DNA of 64,000 bases from Archaeoglobus sulfaticallidus PM70-1 (GTDB taxonomy: Archaea > Halobacteriota > Archaeoglobi > Archaeoglobales > Archaeoglobaceae). The stretch covers positions 806,001 to 870,000 of the forward strand of contig NC_021169.1 in the NCBI RefSeq assembly GCF_000385565.1. Reading direction: 5' to 3'. The notes beneath the pieces are model-generated. The model was given only the letters and a program-made list of their open reading frames with translations, did no database searches and was not told the origin of the DNA. The position numbers and the translations under genes were made by a program. This document shows, one piece after another, positions 34,526 to 45,388 of the stretch (its first letter is position 1; each line of letters starts with the position of its first letter).

Positions 34526-37141
34526 TCAGGTAAGAAATTTTTTATAAAAATTTATTCTTATATATTTTTCTAGCTCAGCAAGGAGAAATACTAAAGAGGA
34601 TACAGTTACAATTTCAAGCCACATGCTTGCATCAAGCGGTGCGGTATGCAGGATTACGTTGAAGTGAGGCGAATATGTCGCTACCAACTGCAAAACGATC
34701 ATTGCAAGAATTCCCAAATAGATGGCCCTATTCTTAAACTTCAGAGTTTTTATAAAGCTCAAATCGATGCTTCTTGAACTAAGCAGGTAGAATATTTCAA
34801 AAAACACTATCGTATTCATTGCTATTGTTCTGGCTATCAGTTCGTTTTCGTCATATCTAAAGTATAGAAAGTATGCGCATACAACCAAAACTATAGCTAC
34901 CCAAATTATCCTAAATAAAATCGCTGGATTCAACAACTCTCCAGTTATCGGCTTGAGCTTAAGCAGATTTGGCTCTCTAGGCTCAAAAACTAAAGTTGTT
35001 CCTAAAAGCACAGCTGTAACCGTATTAATCCAGAGTATTTGCACCGGCAAAATCGGAAGTGTGATGCCCAAAAGAAAAGCTGTAAGAACTACAAGTCCCT
35101 CTCCAACATTAGTTGGTAGCAACCATGCAAGAATCTTTTGAATCTTTCTAAAAACATTTCTACCTTCATCAATGGCTTCTACAATTGTTGCAAAATTATC
35201 ATCAAGCAAAATTATTTCAGCGGATTCTTTAGCCACCTCCGTGCCAGAGCCCATTGCAACGCCAATGTCAGCCCTCTTTAACGCAGGAGCATCGTTTACA
35301 CCATCTCCAGTAACTGCAACTATTTCACCCATTTCCTGTAATAATTTGACTATTCTTAGCTTCATTTTTGGCAAGATTCTTGCAAATACGTTTGTCTTCT
35401 TTAATACTTTTTTAAGCTCTTCATCGTTCATTTTTTCGATTTTGTCACCCGTTATAACACTGCCATTAATGTCAAGCTCTTTTGCAATAAATAATGCAGT
35501 ACTTGGATGATCCCCAGTTATCATGATGACTCTTACACCAGCTTCTTTACACTTCTTGATCGCTTCATAACATTCCTCTCTTGGAGGATCGATCATGCAT
35601 TGAAGACCGAGGAAGATTAGATCGTCAAGATTATCTTCAATACTACCAAATTCTTCTAAGTCAACAAACTTGTATGCAAATGCCAGAACCCTTAAACCCC
35701 GAAGGGCAAACTCTGATGCTATCTTGTGAATGCGGTGTTCATCAAGCTCTACTACTTTTCCTTCCGCTAAAGCCCACCTGCACATTGAAAGAACTCTTTC
35801 TATTGAACCTTTTACATAGATTTCCACGAATTCTCCTTCTTTTACTGCAGTTGCCATATAGCGTAATGCGGGATCAAATGGAATTTCGTCAATAATTTTA
35901 AACTGTTTTTTAATTCCTGCCAGCGATGCAACTTCAAGAAGGGCTACTTCAGTTGGATCTCCGCTCGTTATAGGCTCTCCATCTTTTAAAAAATAAATTG
36001 CTGTGTTACATATGTAGCCAGCCTTTATTGTGAGATATATATCAAGATGTTCTGCAAGTTCTTCTCTGCTGAGAATAGAATCTTTACTCTCGATATCATA
36101 CTCCCTCCCTCCAGCAAATATTCTTATTACCTTCATTTTGTTCTGTGTAAGTGTTCCAGTTTTGTCTGTGCATATCGTCGTAACACTTCCTAGAGATTCA
36201 ACAGCTGGTAGCTTTCTAACTATAGCGTTTCTTTTTGCCATATCTCTAACACCAATTGCAAGGCTCATTGTCACAAGAGCGGGCAAGCTTTCAGGAATTG
36301 CCGCAACAGCTAAGCTAACGGAGGCTAAGAACATGAATGTGGGGTCGTAACCTCTTAACACACCAATTATAAAATTTAAGATCGAAACCACAACGATTAT
36401 AAAGAAAATAAATTTGCTAATATGCTTTATTCTACGTAGCAAAGGTGTTTCAACACCTTTTTCTATTTTAACGGTCTTTGCAATCTTGCCTAGCTCGGTA
36501 TTCTCGCCTGTAGCGACAACAACAGCTTTTCCGTAGCCTTCAAGAACAAGCGTCCCAGCAAAGACCATGTTGTTTCTCTCAACAGCAGTCTTCTCCTGAA
36601 TAGTTTCAGAAAATTTTTCAACTGGTGTGGATTCGCCCGTTAGTAAAGATTCATCGACGGTTAGATTTTTAACTTCAAAAAGCCTTGCATCTGCTGGAAC
36701 CTTCATTCCGGCTTCTAGTACTATTACATCTCCGGGAACGAGCTCTTTTGCGGGAATTTCTTTTTCAACCCTTCTTATTACCCTTGCTTTAACCTTTATT
36801 ATCCTCTTTAAAGATTCAATTGTTTTTTTTGCTTTTCTTTCCTGGATATAGCCAATTACTGCATTTATCAGCACGACTAGGAATATTATGGTTGTATCTA
36901 CATATCGAAGAAGAAATGTCGTTATTAAACCAGATACCATTAAAATGTAAATTAGAGGATCGTTAAAGTGAGATAGAAACCTTAAAATCTCGCTAATTTT
37001 CTTCTCTTCTTTAATTTCATTATATCCATATAATATAAGCCTTTTTGCGGCCTCTTCATCTGTTATACCTTGAGGTGAGCTTTTAGCGAGCTTAAAAACT
37101 TCTGAAATTGGAGTCCTATACCATTCGATTTCTTTATCCAT
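34526..37141 (-). CDS. P2-type cation-transporting ATPase
   Basis: An 871-residue P-type ATPase with an N-terminal cation ATPase domain (GITDEEAAKRLILYGYNEI), LLTGES actuator motif, phosphorylation site CTDKTGTLTQNKM, TGDGVNDAPALKRADIGVAMG hinge and about ten membrane helices. The M4 motif reads AIPESLPALVT, close to the PEGLPA of calcium pumps (one G to S change). That groups it with SERCA/PMR1-like calcium or monovalent-cation pumps; Ca2+ is the likeliest ion. It stands alone. Confidence 0.9.
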   Translation of the reverse strand: MDKEIEWYRTPISEVFKLAKSSPQGITDEEAAKRLILYGYNEIKEEKKISEILRFLSHFNDPLIYILMVSGLITTFLLRYVDTTIIFLVVLINAVIGYIQERKAKKTIESLKRIIKVKARVIRRVEKEIPAKELVPGDVIVLEAGMKVPADARLFEVKNLTVDESLLTGESTPVEKFSETIQEKTAVERNNMVFAGTLVLEGYGKAVVVATGENTELGKIAKTVKIEKGVETPLLRRIKHISKFIFFIIVVVSILNFIIGVLRGYDPTFMFLASVSLAVAAIPESLPALVTMSLAIGVRDMAKRNAIVRKLPAVESLGSVTTICTDKTGTLTQNKMKVIRIFAGGREYDIESKDSILSREELAEHLDIYLTIKAGYICNTAIYFLKDGEPITSGDPTEVALLEVASLAGIKKQFKIIDEIPFDPALRYMATAVKEGEFVEIYVKGSIERVLSMCRWALAEGKVVELDEHRIHKIASEFALRGLRVLAFAYKFVDLEEFGSIEDNLDDLIFLGLQCMIDPPREECYEAIKKCKEAGVRVIMITGDHPSTALFIAKELDINGSVITGDKIEKMNDEELKKVLKKTNVFARILPKMKLRIVKLLQEMGEIVAVTGDGVNDAPALKRADIGVAMGSGTEVAKESAEIILLDDNFATIVEAIDEGRNVFRKIQKILAWLLPTNVGEGLVVLTAFLLGITLPILPVQILWINTVTAVLLGTTLVFEPREPNLLKLKPITGELLNPAILFRIIWVAIVLVVCAYFLYFRYDENELIARTIAMNTIVFFEIFYLLSSRSIDLSFIKTLKFKNRAIYLGILAMIVLQLVATYSPHFNVILHTAPLDASMWLEIVTVSSLVFLLAELEKYIRINFYKKFLT

Positions 37142-37492
37142 CTATTATGTTGTCTATTAATCCAATAATAATTTTACCCCCAAAAAATAAATCCTTAATC
37201 GATGTGTACCTTTCTCTTTATCAACCCCCAAAAAACTGCAGCAAGTTCTCTGGAATCATCAACCTTATGGAGAATTCGTATCACCAACTCTCATCCTGAA
37301 AACTTCTTTCAGCCACCCTTTTGTTGAGATATTACATCTCTTCCAACTTGATTCTCTCGATTCAGGCTCTATAAGTAGAATCGAAACTGATGATTTTGCC
37401 TTACGCCATAAGCGTGGAACGCAGATATAGGAATCCACATTACCTGTATAGGGTTTTTAAAAGAGGTGGGGATTTGAACAAGAGGTAAGAAG
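37142..37492 (-). other. Intergenic stretch between ATPase gene and tRNA-Tyr
   Basis: About 350 bases with only short frames and no structure that I can support. It contains the upstream region of the P-type ATPase gene (minus strand) and the 3' flank of tRNA-Tyr. Confidence 0.4.
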
Positions 37493-37588
37493 TCCCGCCT
37501 CCCGGATTTGAACCGGGGACCGCCCGATACCTGCTCACCAGCAGGGGCAAACTACAGTCGGGCGCTCTGGCCACTGAGCTAAGGCGGG
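37493..37588 (-). tRNA. tRNA-Tyr (GTA) with a 23-nt intron
   Basis: The minus strand folds as a tRNA: acceptor CCCGCCT/AGGCGGG with C1:G72 (the archaeal Tyr identity pair) and A73, D-stem GCTC/GAGC, anticodon stem CCCGA/TCGGG, T-arm CCCGG-TTCAAAT-CCGGG. The anticodon loop CTGTAG is interrupted after position 37 by a 23-nt intron at 37529-37551, which contains a CCTGC/GCAGG hairpin; A38 follows. Removing the intron leaves a 73-base tRNA with no CCA encoded. Confidence 0.93.
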
Positions 37589-37756
37589 GGAAATTCAGGA
37601 ATCTCGCTATTCACATCATGAAGACGATATAAAAAGTTTGTGGGATGTAATGCTGTTCACCTATAGAGATCCCAAAAGCCCCACAAAAACCCGAGAACAG
37701 TAATTAGCAACCAATAAATCAAGTTAAATCAAGAATAAACACAAAAAATTTAAAAA

Positions 37757-37993
37757 TTAGTGAGCTTCTTTCCTCTTAGCTTCCATCTCCTCAGCCTTCT
37801 CTACTGTCGTGACATATGCAGTAGAGCCTGAGCTCCAGTATGTTGCCTTTCCTTCATTGATAAGCTCTTTGCAGATTTTATCCACTTCCCTCTTTTTCAT
37901 TTTCAGGATTTTAGCAAGATCCCTTGTGGACCATGGCTTCTGAGCGAGCTTTTCCAAAACTTTCTGCTTGACTTCTTCATCAAATTCAGACAT
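37757..37993 (-). CDS. dsrD: Dissimilatory sulfite reductase-associated protein DsrD
   Basis: A 78-residue winged-helix protein: EEVKQKVLEKLAQKPWSTRDLAKILKMKKREVDKICKELINEG followed by the wing YWSSGSTAYVT. This is DsrD, reported to act as an activator of DsrAB in sulfate reducers. The ATG at 37993 with GGGTGA 5 bases upstream is preferred over an in-frame TTG at 38005; 78 residues is the usual length. It lies about 60 bases after dsrB, in the same operon. Confidence 0.93.
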   Translation of the reverse strand: MSEFDEEVKQKVLEKLAQKPWSTRDLAKILKMKKREVDKICKELINEGKATYWSSGSTAYVTTVEKAEEMEAKRKEAH

Positions 37994-38054
37994 GTTTTCA
38001 CCCAAAACAAAATAAAATAAAGGGGTATTTAAATTTCACCAATTTTCTCCGAGT

Positions 38055-39152
38055 TTACCATCTGAACTGGGTTGTTGTTCTGAATGTGTGCCTTGGCTGT
38101 CTGAAGTCGTCAATCAGCTGCACTTTGAATTCGATGCCCGTCTTCTCAAAGAACTTCTCCCAGCCGATTCTATCGATCCACTCTGCGATTCTCTCGTGTG
38201 GCTTGGCCTCAGCAGCCCATGCCTCGAGGATTGCCTTTACAGTATCAACAACCTCTGGCCACCTTGGTGGATTGTTTGGCAGGTATGGCACAACAACTTT
38301 CGAGAGTCTTGCTGGAGATCTCGCATCTGACAGCTTACCGCCAGCAAGTATAGCCACACCACCGTTCTCTGGGTCAAAGAGTGGCATACCTGGGCACATT
38401 GTGTAACAGTTACCACAGTACATACATTTCTCCTTGTCAACCTTGATCGTCTTGTTCTTCATGTCCGGCCTGAGGGCACCGGTTGGGCATCCAGCAACTG
38501 TTGATGGAAGCTCACAGGTCCTTCTGACAACATCGTCATCAACCATTGGCGGAGTTCTGTGGATACCTACGAGAGAGATGTCTGATGCGTGGACAGCTCC
38601 ACACATGTTCAGGCAGCATGCGAGAGAAATCCTGCAAAGTCCCGGCAGATCCATGTTCTTGAAGTGGTCAAACAGAGCATCCATCAATGCCTTAACTGGC
38701 CCAGATGCATCGATAGCTGGAGTGTGGCAGTGTATCCAGCCCTGGGTGTGGACGATGTTTGAGAGGGCATATTTTGCCTTTGTGGCATCCCAGGTTCCAC
38801 CAACCGGGAACCCGAGCTTCTCAACCTCCTCAATGAGGGGGTCAATCTTGCTCTCATCGGTGAGCAAGAACTCGATGTTGTTTCTGCTCGTGAATCTCAG
38901 ATAACCATCACAGTACTTGTCAGCGATGTCACACAGCTCTCTTATTGTATAGATGCTCAACAATCTCGGAGAACCAACTCTAACCGTGTAAATCTTGTCC
39001 CCACTCTCTGCAACATGCACGAGTACTCCCGGCTTGAGTACCTCATGATAAGCCCACTTGCCATAGTTATTCTTAATCACAGGTGGCAAGAACTTCTCAT
39101 AGTGTGGGGGACCGATATCACTAATATATTCTTCAACAGGTTCGCTTGCCAT
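38055..39152 (-). CDS. dsrB: Dissimilatory sulfite reductase beta subunit
   Basis: A 365-residue Dsr[47 protein letters not shown] (siroheme/[4Fe-4S] region, cysteines about 173-184) and an inserted ferredoxin domain at about 222-253 ([21 protein letters not shown]). With DsrA it forms the alpha2-beta2 enzyme reducing sulfite in the cytoplasm, passing sulfur to DsrC. It starts 12 bases after dsrA and precedes dsrD. Confidence 0.97.
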   Translation of the reverse strand: MASEPVEEYISDIGPPHYEKFLPPVIKNNYGKWAYHEVLKPGVLVHVAESGDKIYTVRVGSPRLLSIYTIRELCDIADKYCDGYLRFTSRNNIEFLLTDESKIDPLIEEVEKLGFPVGGTWDATKAKYALSNIVHTQGWIHCHTPAIDASGPVKALMDALFDHFKNMDLPGLCRISLACCLNMCGAVHASDISLVGIHRTPPMVDDDVVRRTCELPSTVAGCPTGALRPDMKNKTIKVDKEKCMYCGNCYTMCPGMPLFDPENGGVAILAGGKLSDARSPARLSKVVVPYLPNNPPRWPEVVDTVKAILEAWAAEAKPHERIAEWIDRIGWEKFFEKTGIEFKVQLIDDFRQPRHTFRTTTQFRW

Positions 39153-39164
39153 TTAACACACCTC

Positions 39165-40394
39165 CTACTCAGATTCAGCCCTTCTCCAAATCTCCCATGG
39201 GTTCGTCCTCTCCTTGAGGTCCTCTTCTCTCCAGAAGTAGAACGGATTTGCTCTTGGCTCCTTGATCATCCTTGGATCTGGCTCAACACCGATTGCCTCC
39301 AGGAACCTCATCATACCAACTCTCTCGATAAGCTCTGCAAGTCTCTCTCTGAACTTACCGTTCTCATCCCAGAAGTCCCAGACAGCCTCTGCAAGCTCCT
39401 TGATCTCATCGAATGGCTTCTCAGCCTTTATGAATGGAACTACCACCCATCCCATTACTGGGCCTTCGAGGATAGGTGCCTTACCACCCATGAGGATTAC
39501 CGCACCTCTCTCGTCTCCTGGCTTCAAAGCCTTTGGCAGCACATTGATGCAGTGCATACATCTTACACAGTTAGAGTTGTCGATCTTGAGCTCTTTCTTC
39601 TCCTCATCATACTCTATGCACTTGGTTGGGCAGTTGTCAACAACCTGTGTTTTGATGTCAACGCCAGCCTCAGCGTACTTCTTGACCTCTTCCTGGTTTA
39701 TTTTGATCTCATCCTTCCAAGTTCCTACTATAGCAAAGTCAGATCTTGCCTTTGCGGCAACACAGTCATTCGGGCATCCAGCAATCTTGAACTTGAACTT
39801 GTATGGCCACATTGGTCTGTGGAGTTCATCCTGATAGGTTATTGTGAGGTCATAGCAGAGCTCGAGAGTATCGATCAAGGCGAACTCACATCTTGCCGGG
39901 CCTACACAGGCACTCGGGGTTCTAAGGGCAGAACCTGAACCTCCAAGGTCCCAGCCATTCTTTGCAAGCTCGTTGAAACATGGCTGGAGGTTCTGTGTTG
40001 TTGTACCAAGCAGGATTATGTCTCCGGTTGAACCGTGCATGTTCGTCAGACCGCTTCCATATTTCTCCCAGATGTCACAAATCGTCCTCAAAGCATCTGA
40101 GGTGTAGAACCACCCTGCTGGCTGGTTAACTCTCATCGTATGGAATTCAGCGACTCCAGGACACTCTTTTGCAAGGAATGAATATCTACCAATAACTCCA
40201 CCACCATATCCTTTCACAGAAACAATACCACCGTGCTTCCAGTATGTAATTTTGTCCTCATAGCTCCTTTCAAGCTGCTTGAGGAGATCTTTCATCTCTG
40301 GTTTCTTCTCTGCTGTCTTTTCAATCTCTTTGACAAAACTGGGCCATGGACCCTTTTTCAATTCACTCAGCAATGGGAATTCTTCATCGCTCAA
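39165..40394 (-). CDS. dsrA: Dissimilatory sulfite reductase alpha subunit
   Basis: A 409-residue Dsr[44 protein letters not shown], siroheme-[4Fe-4S] cysteines in CVGPARC (163-169) and CPNDC (207-211), and a ferredoxin insertion with C255, C276, C279 and C282. It starts with TTG, preceded at 5 bases by GGGGGTGA. It is the first gene of dsrABD; a strong TATA/BRE promoter is 40 bases upstream. The finding that the operon faces cobA across a shared intergenic region fits the siroheme requirement. Confidence 0.97.
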   Translation of the reverse strand: MSDEEFPLLSELKKGPWPSFVKEIEKTAEKKPEMKDLLKQLERSYEDKITYWKHGGIVSVKGYGGGVIGRYSFLAKECPGVAEFHTMRVNQPAGWFYTSDALRTICDIWEKYGSGLTNMHGSTGDIILLGTTTQNLQPCFNELAKNGWDLGGSGSALRTPSACVGPARCEFALIDTLELCYDLTITYQDELHRPMWPYKFKFKIAGCPNDCVAAKARSDFAIVGTWKDEIKINQEEVKKYAEAGVDIKTQVVDNCPTKCIEYDEEKKELKIDNSNCVRCMHCINVLPKALKPGDERGAVILMGGKAPILEGPVMGWVVVPFIKAEKPFDEIKELAEAVWDFWDENGKFRERLAELIERVGMMRFLEAIGVEPDPRMIKEPRANPFYFWREEDLKERTNPWEIWRRAESE

Positions 40395-40433
40395 ATCAGT
40401 TCACCCCCCGTTTCGGAGTTAGCTTCTTTTTAA

Positions 40434-40452
40434 GAATATATAAGTCTTTCGA
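40434..40452 (-). promoter_or_regulatory. dsrA promoter (BRE + TATA)
   Basis: On the minus strand CGAAAGACTTATATATTC: a BRE-like CGAAAG followed by TTATATAT, about 45 bases ahead of the dsrA TTG. Transcription would begin about 25 bases downstream, leaving a short leader with GGGGGTGA. It is one of the clearest promoters in the window. Confidence 0.6.
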
Positions 40453-40570
40453 ACGGCAATAGTGGTTGTTATTGATGAACCAACTAAAATTTTTAATTGT
40501 TTAAAAATTGCTGGGATTAGCTTTTAAATTACCAAAAACTTTATTTGATTAATTAAAAGGCTGAATACAA

Positions 40571-41308
40571 ATGGAGAAAAAAGGTTTTGTTTACCTCGTT
40601 GGAGCAGGTCCGGGAGACCCTGAACTTTTAACGATCAAAGCTTTAAACATAATCAAATCTGCAGATGTTATTCTTTATGATAAACTTGTTGGGGATGATA
40701 TTGTAAAATTCCTGAAAGCTATGGGCAAGGAAATCGTTTATGCTGGCAAGAGCAGTCATGAAAAAGGGGGGGCCAGACAGGAGGAAATTAACAACCTGAT
40801 GAAGCATTATGCCAAAATGGGCAAAATCGTTGTAAGGCTTAAAGGAGGAGATCCGTTCGTTTTTGGCAGAGGTTGCATTGAAGCTGAATTTCTTAAAAAA
40901 GAGGGTATAGACTTCGAGATCATCCCCGGAGTTTCATCGATAAATGCCGTTCCGACAAATGCGGGAATACCACTCACACATCCTGAAATCTCCTCATCCG
41001 TGCTCGTTGTTACAGGAAGAGATAATGTTCTCAGGTGGAAAAACGCCTTAGATCACAGCACGATTGTAATACTCATGGGAAAGGACAGAATCGAGCAGAT
41101 CTGCAAAAAGCTCATTGAATTGGGAAAGAATCCAGAAACTCCAGTGGCGGTTATAGAGAATGGGACGCTTGAAAGCCAGAAGACCATATTCGGCTCTCTC
41201 TCCACAATATCTGGAAAGATCGCAAAAGCCGATGTTAAAGGACCAGCTCTGATCGTTGTTGGAGATGTTGTGAGGTTCGCGAAAAATTTGATGGATAGAA
41301 AAGTTTAA
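40571..41308 (+). CDS. cobA: Uroporphyrinogen-III C-methyltransferase
   Basis: A 245-residue SUMT of the tetrapyrrole methylase family: [74 protein letters not shown] and VVTGRD. It adds two methyl groups from SAM to uroporphyrinogen III to give precorrin-2, shared by siroheme and cobalamin synthesis. It is divergent from dsrA, whose product needs siroheme. It lacks fused CysG dehydrogenase and HemD domains. Confidence 0.94.
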   Translation: MEKKGFVYLVGAGPGDPELLTIKALNIIKSADVILYDKLVGDDIVKFLKAMGKEIVYAGKSSHEKGGARQEEINNLMKHYAKMGKIVVRLKGGDPFVFGRGCIEAEFLKKEGIDFEIIPGVSSINAVPTNAGIPLTHPEISSSVLVVTGRDNVLRWKNALDHSTIVILMGKDRIEQICKKLIELGKNPETPVAVIENGTLESQKTIFGSLSTISGKIAKADVKGPALIVVGDVVRFAKNLMDRKV

Positions 41309-41333
41309 TATTCCCGTTATAAAGTGCTGGTTC

Positions 41334-43217
41334 ATGAAACTTCTCCTGATCCATGCAGATTTTATGGAATATGAACTTAAAAAGGAGACTCCAGTAGCAG
41401 AAAAAATAGATGAAGATGAAAAGAGAAGAAAGCTTGAGGAAGTACTGGTATCTTTTACATCAGTAGAAAAAGGAGATAATGAAGAGGTTGTTAAAAAGGC
41501 CGTTGGTAACATCATCGATGTTGCAAATAAGGTTAAGGCTGAAAGAATCCTCGTGTATCCTTATGCCCATCTATCCTCAAACCTTGCTGATGCCAAAACT
41601 GGTGTAGAGATACTCAAAAAAATGGAGGAGGTCATAAGAGATTCAGGCTTTGAAGTTTACAGGGCTCCATTTGGGTGGTATAAGGCATTCAACATCTCAT
41701 GTAAAGGTCACCCCCTCAGCGAGCTTTCGAGGGAAGTCAGGGCGAGTGAGATCAGTGAGACTGAGGAGAAGGAATACACAGAAGCTTTAAAGGCTGAGGA
41801 AAAGGCTAAAAGCTACTGGTACATACTCACACTGGATAAAGAACTGGTTGAAGTTGAAAAATTCGATTTTACCGGGCATGAGAAGCTTAAGAAATTCGTG
41901 AACTACGAGATCGCAAAGAAGAGGGCAGTCGATAGGGTCCCTCCACATGTAGAATACATGCAGAGGTTGCAGATCGCGGATTACGAGCCGGCAAGTGATT
42001 CAGGTCACATGAGATACTATCCAAAGGGCAGGCTGATAAAGAGCCTGATCGAGAGCTATGTTACTGATAAATGCATCGATTATGGAGCCATGGAGGTTGA
42101 AACACCAATAATGTACGATCGTGCACACCCCACACTCAGGAAATACCTTGAGAGATTCCCTGCAAGGCAGTACATAATTCAAGGAGATAAAAGGGAGTTC
42201 TTCCTGAGGTTTGCAGCATGCTTCGGACAATTTCTGATCAAGCATGATGCTGTGATAACCTACAAGAACCTCCCGCTGAAGATGTACGAGCTTACAAGAT
42301 ACTCATTCAGAAAAGAGCAGAGGGGGGAGCTTGTTGGCCTGAGGAGGTTGAGGGCTTTTACGATGCCAGATATGCACACGATAACGAGAGATATGGAGTC
42401 TGCGAAGCAGGAGTTCCTGAACCAGTACAAGCTGTCGATAGAGGTTCTGAGGGGTATTGGTCTGGAGCCTGATGATTACGAGACCGCTGTCAGGGTTACG
42501 AAGGATTTCTATGAGGAGAACAAGGAGTTCATCCACAGCTTGGTTGATATAATCAAGAAACCGATTCTGATAGAGATGTGGGACAGAAGGTTCTTCTATT
42601 TCGTCCTCAAATTCGAATTTAACTTTGTCGATTGCCTTGATAAGGCTTCAGCTTTAAGCACAGTCCAGATAGATGTGGAGAATGCTAAGAGGTATGGTAT
42701 CACATTCGTTGATGAAGATGGTGAGAAAAAGCATCCCCTGATACTTCACTGCTCCTTAAGTGGGGCTGTTGAGAGGTGTATGTACGCGATCCTCGAGAAA
42801 GCCCACATGGACAAGGAGAGCGGAAAGCTTCCAATGCTACCGGTATGGCTTTCACCAACCCAGCTAAGAATAATCCCTGTGTCAGAGAGGTTCCTCGATG
42901 AGGCCAAAAAGATAGCTCTCGAGATCAAGGAAATGGGTGTCAGGGTTGATGTCGATGACAGGGATGAAACCCTCGGCAAGAAGATAAGAGATGCAGGGAG
43001 AGATTGGGTACCATATGTAGCTGTGATTGGGGAAAAGGAGATCAGGGATGGCAAATTGACAGTCACCATCAGGGCTGAATCTTCAATGAAGGAGCAGAAG
43101 AGGGTTTCAATGAGTAAGGAAGAACTAGTGCAGAGAATAAAAGCTGAATGTGAGGGTAGGCCCTTCAAGCAACTCCCGTTACCAATGATGCTCTCACAAA
43201 GACCGTCGTTTAGGTGA
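41334..43217 (+). CDS. thrS: Threonyl-tRNA synthetase, archaeal type
   Basis: A 627-residue ThrRS. Residues 1-140 are the archaeal D-aminoacyl-tRNA deacylase-like editing domain ([49 protein letters not shown]). The catalytic class II core follows ([77 protein letters not shown]) and a C-terminal anticodon-binding domain. It charges tRNA-Thr and edits Ser. It begins 25 bases after cobA and ends overlapping the next small gene. Confidence 0.97.
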   Translation: MKLLLIHADFMEYELKKETPVAEKIDEDEKRRKLEEVLVSFTSVEKGDNEEVVKKAVGNIIDVANKVKAERILVYPYAHLSSNLADAKTGVEILKKMEEVIRDSGFEVYRAPFGWYKAFNISCKGHPLSELSREVRASEISETEEKEYTEALKAEEKAKSYWYILTLDKELVEVEKFDFTGHEKLKKFVNYEIAKKRAVDRVPPHVEYMQRLQIADYEPASDSGHMRYYPKGRLIKSLIESYVTDKCIDYGAMEVETPIMYDRAHPTLRKYLERFPARQYIIQGDKREFFLRFAACFGQFLIKHDAVITYKNLPLKMYELTRYSFRKEQRGELVGLRRLRAFTMPDMHTITRDMESAKQEFLNQYKLSIEVLRGIGLEPDDYETAVRVTKDFYEENKEFIHSLVDIIKKPILIEMWDRRFFYFVLKFEFNFVDCLDKASALSTVQIDVENAKRYGITFVDEDGEKKHPLILHCSLSGAVERCMYAILEKAHMDKESGKLPMLPVWLSPTQLRIIPVSERFLDEAKKIALEIKEMGVRVDVDDRDETLGKKIRDAGRDWVPYVAVIGEKEIRDGKLTVTIRAESSMKEQKRVSMSKEELVQRIKAECEGRPFKQLPLPMMLSQRPSFR

Positions 43218-43222
43218 TGGGT

Positions 43223-43582
43223 ATGGCTAAAAAGAAAAGAAAGTTTGATGCAAGGAAAAAGGAGGGAAAGGATGTAAAGGATAGGGATGTAAAAGATAGC
43301 AAGCCAGAAGCTGAGCTTGTGCTCACGCCAAAGCATGAGCTGGCCAAGACATTCATTCCATTGTTTTTCGGGTTGATAGCTGGAATAATATCATACCTGA
43401 TCACTGGCGATGTTAGATCAAGAGATCCGATATCAATCGTTGTCCTAGTTATATTCATATATATCAACAAGTTCATCATGCCAAAATTCGATATAACCCT
43501 ACAATCCAAGGATTGGGTGGGATTCGCTTTCCTCACCTTCGCAACATGGTATATTTCCTGGACACTGCTTCTGAACATTTAA
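43223..43582 (+). CDS. Small membrane protein (possibly EMC6-like)
   Basis: A 119-residue protein with a very basic N-terminus (AKKKRKFDARKKEGKD), then three hydrophobic helices at about 50-70, 78-95 and 100-117. Length and topology recall archaeal EMC6-like proteins, a tentative match. ATG 43223 is preceded by AGGTGA at 5 bases; other starts at 43214 (GTG) and 43217 overlap the thrS stop. It sits between thrS and the ABCE1 gene (10 bases apart), a translation-linked operon. Confidence 0.6.
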   Translation: MAKKKRKFDARKKEGKDVKDRDVKDSKPEAELVLTPKHELAKTFIPLFFGLIAGIISYLITGDVRSRDPISIVVLVIFIYINKFIMPKFDITLQSKDWVGFAFLTFATWYISWTLLLNI

Positions 43583-43592
43583 GCGTGAGAGC

Positions 43593-45359
43593 ATGGAGAA
43601 GTTCAGGATCGCTGTTGTGGATAGAGATAGATGCAAACCACAGAAGTGCAGCAGGGAGTGTGAGAAGTACTGTCCAGTAGTGAGATCAGGGGCTGAAGCT
43701 GTTGTTATTGAGGATAAGGCAGTAATTTCAGAAGAGCTCTGCGTTGGTTGCGGTATCTGCGTTAAGAAGTGTCCTTTCAAAGCAATCAGCATCGTTGGAC
43801 TTCCCCATGAGCTTGAAGGAAAGGAAGTCCATAGATACGGAAAGAATGGATTCGTGCTTTATAACCTGCCGATCCCGAGAAAGGGGCATGTCGTTGGACT
43901 TCTGGGACCCAACGGAACCGGAAAGACTACAGCAGTTAAAATCCTCTCAGGACAGATAAAACCGAATCTCGGCAAGGATGAGGCTGACTGGGAGGAGATA
44001 TTTGAAAGGTTTGCGGGGACCGAGCTTCTGGACTACCTGAAAAGCCTCGTGGATGGAATAAGGACAAGCGTTAAACCACAATACATCGAGGCTATACCGA
44101 GAGTCTATAAAGGCAAGGCAAAAGATTTGCTATCGAAAGCAGATGAGATCGGAAAGATAGATGAGATGGTTGAGAAACTATCATTGAAGAACTCGATTGA
44201 AAGAGATGTCAGGCATCTGAGTGGTGGAGAGTTACAGAGGCTCGCCATCGCGGCCTGCTTGCTGAGAGATGCGGATTTCTATTTCCTAGATGAGGTAACC
44301 TCATACCTCGACATCTACCAGAGAATCTCGGTTGCGAAGGTTATAAGAGAAAAGGCAGAAGAGAAACCAGTTCTGATCGTTGAGCACGATCTCGCCATCC
44401 TTGACATGCTCGCAGATTATGTGCATCTCAGCTACGGCACTCCAGCAGTTTATGGTGTGATAACAAACGCGAAAGGTGTAAGGGTTGGCATCAACCAGTA
44501 TCTGAGGGGTTACCTGCCTGATGAGAATATAAGGATCAGAGACAAGCCAATCGAGTTCGAGGTGTTCCAGCCGAGAGAGGGAGAGCTTGAGAGAACAGTC
44601 CTCGAATACCCGCCCTTCAGGAAAACCCTCAATGGTTTCACTCTTGAGGCTGCTGGAGGAGAGATAAAGCAATCAGAAGTCCTTGGCATAGTTGGGCCAA
44701 ATGCCACGGGTAAGTCAACCTTCGTAAAGATACTTGCAGGAGTTCTAGAGGATGATGAAGGTAAGATAGAAAGAGATGAGGAGTTGAAAACATCATACAA
44801 ACCACAGTACATCAAAACCGAATCAGATATGACTGTTGCGAGCTTTCTAACAAAAATCAACCCTATGGTAAACACATCATATTACAAAACCGAGTTTCTC
44901 AAACCTTTAAGGATTGAAGAACTCATGGACAGAAACCTGAAAGACCTGAGTGGTGGAGAGTTGCAGAGGGTTGCGATAGTTGCATGCCTGCTGAGGGATG
45001 CTGATCTGTACTTGCTCGATGAGCCTTCAGCCCATCTGGATGTTGAGCAGAGGACTGAGACTGCGAGGATAATAAGAAGGTTCGCCTTAAACACAAAGAA
45101 GAGCATTTTCGTTGTGGATCACGACATATACCTCATAGACATGATCTCTGACAGGTTAATCGTTTTTGAGGGGGAGCCGGGGAAGAAGGGTATATCCAGC
45201 AGCCCGCTCAGCATGAGAGATGGCATGAACAGGTTCCTTTCGAACCTTGAAATAACCTTCAGAAGGGATGAAGAGACTAAAAGGCCAAGAGTAAACAAGA
45301 TCGACTCAAGGCTCGATAGGGAGCAAAAGAGTAAGGGCGAATTCTACTACTACTTCTGA
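43593..45359 (+). CDS. Ribosome recycling ATPase ABCE1
   Basis: A 588-residue ABCE1/Rli1: an N-terminal double-cluster ferredoxin domain (CKPQKCSRECEKYCP, CVGCGICVKKCPF), then two ABC domains, each with a Walker A (GLLGPNGTGKTT at about 107; GIVGPNATGKST) and an LSGGELQR signature, and conserved hinge regions. It splits post-termination 70S ribosomes in archaea. The second Walker A has A for the usual G (NATGKS), as in many ABCE1 proteins. It is the last gene of the thrS group. Confidence 0.97.
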   Translation: MEKFRIAVVDRDRCKPQKCSRECEKYCPVVRSGAEAVVIEDKAVISEELCVGCGICVKKCPFKAISIVGLPHELEGKEVHRYGKNGFVLYNLPIPRKGHVVGLLGPNGTGKTTAVKILSGQIKPNLGKDEADWEEIFERFAGTELLDYLKSLVDGIRTSVKPQYIEAIPRVYKGKAKDLLSKADEIGKIDEMVEKLSLKNSIERDVRHLSGGELQRLAIAACLLRDADFYFLDEVTSYLDIYQRISVAKVIREKAEEKPVLIVEHDLAILDMLADYVHLSYGTPAVYGVITNAKGVRVGINQYLRGYLPDENIRIRDKPIEFEVFQPREGELERTVLEYPPFRKTLNGFTLEAAGGEIKQSEVLGIVGPNATGKSTFVKILAGVLEDDEGKIERDEELKTSYKPQYIKTESDMTVASFLTKINPMVNTSYYKTEFLKPLRIEELMDRNLKDLSGGELQRVAIVACLLRDADLYLLDEPSAHLDVEQRTETARIIRRFALNTKKSIFVVDHDIYLIDMISDRLIVFEGEPGKKGISSSPLSMRDGMNRFLSNLEITFRRDEETKRPRVNKIDSRLDREQKSKGEFYYYF

Positions 45360-45388
45360 CTTTATTTTTACCCGTTTGTTTCCGATTC

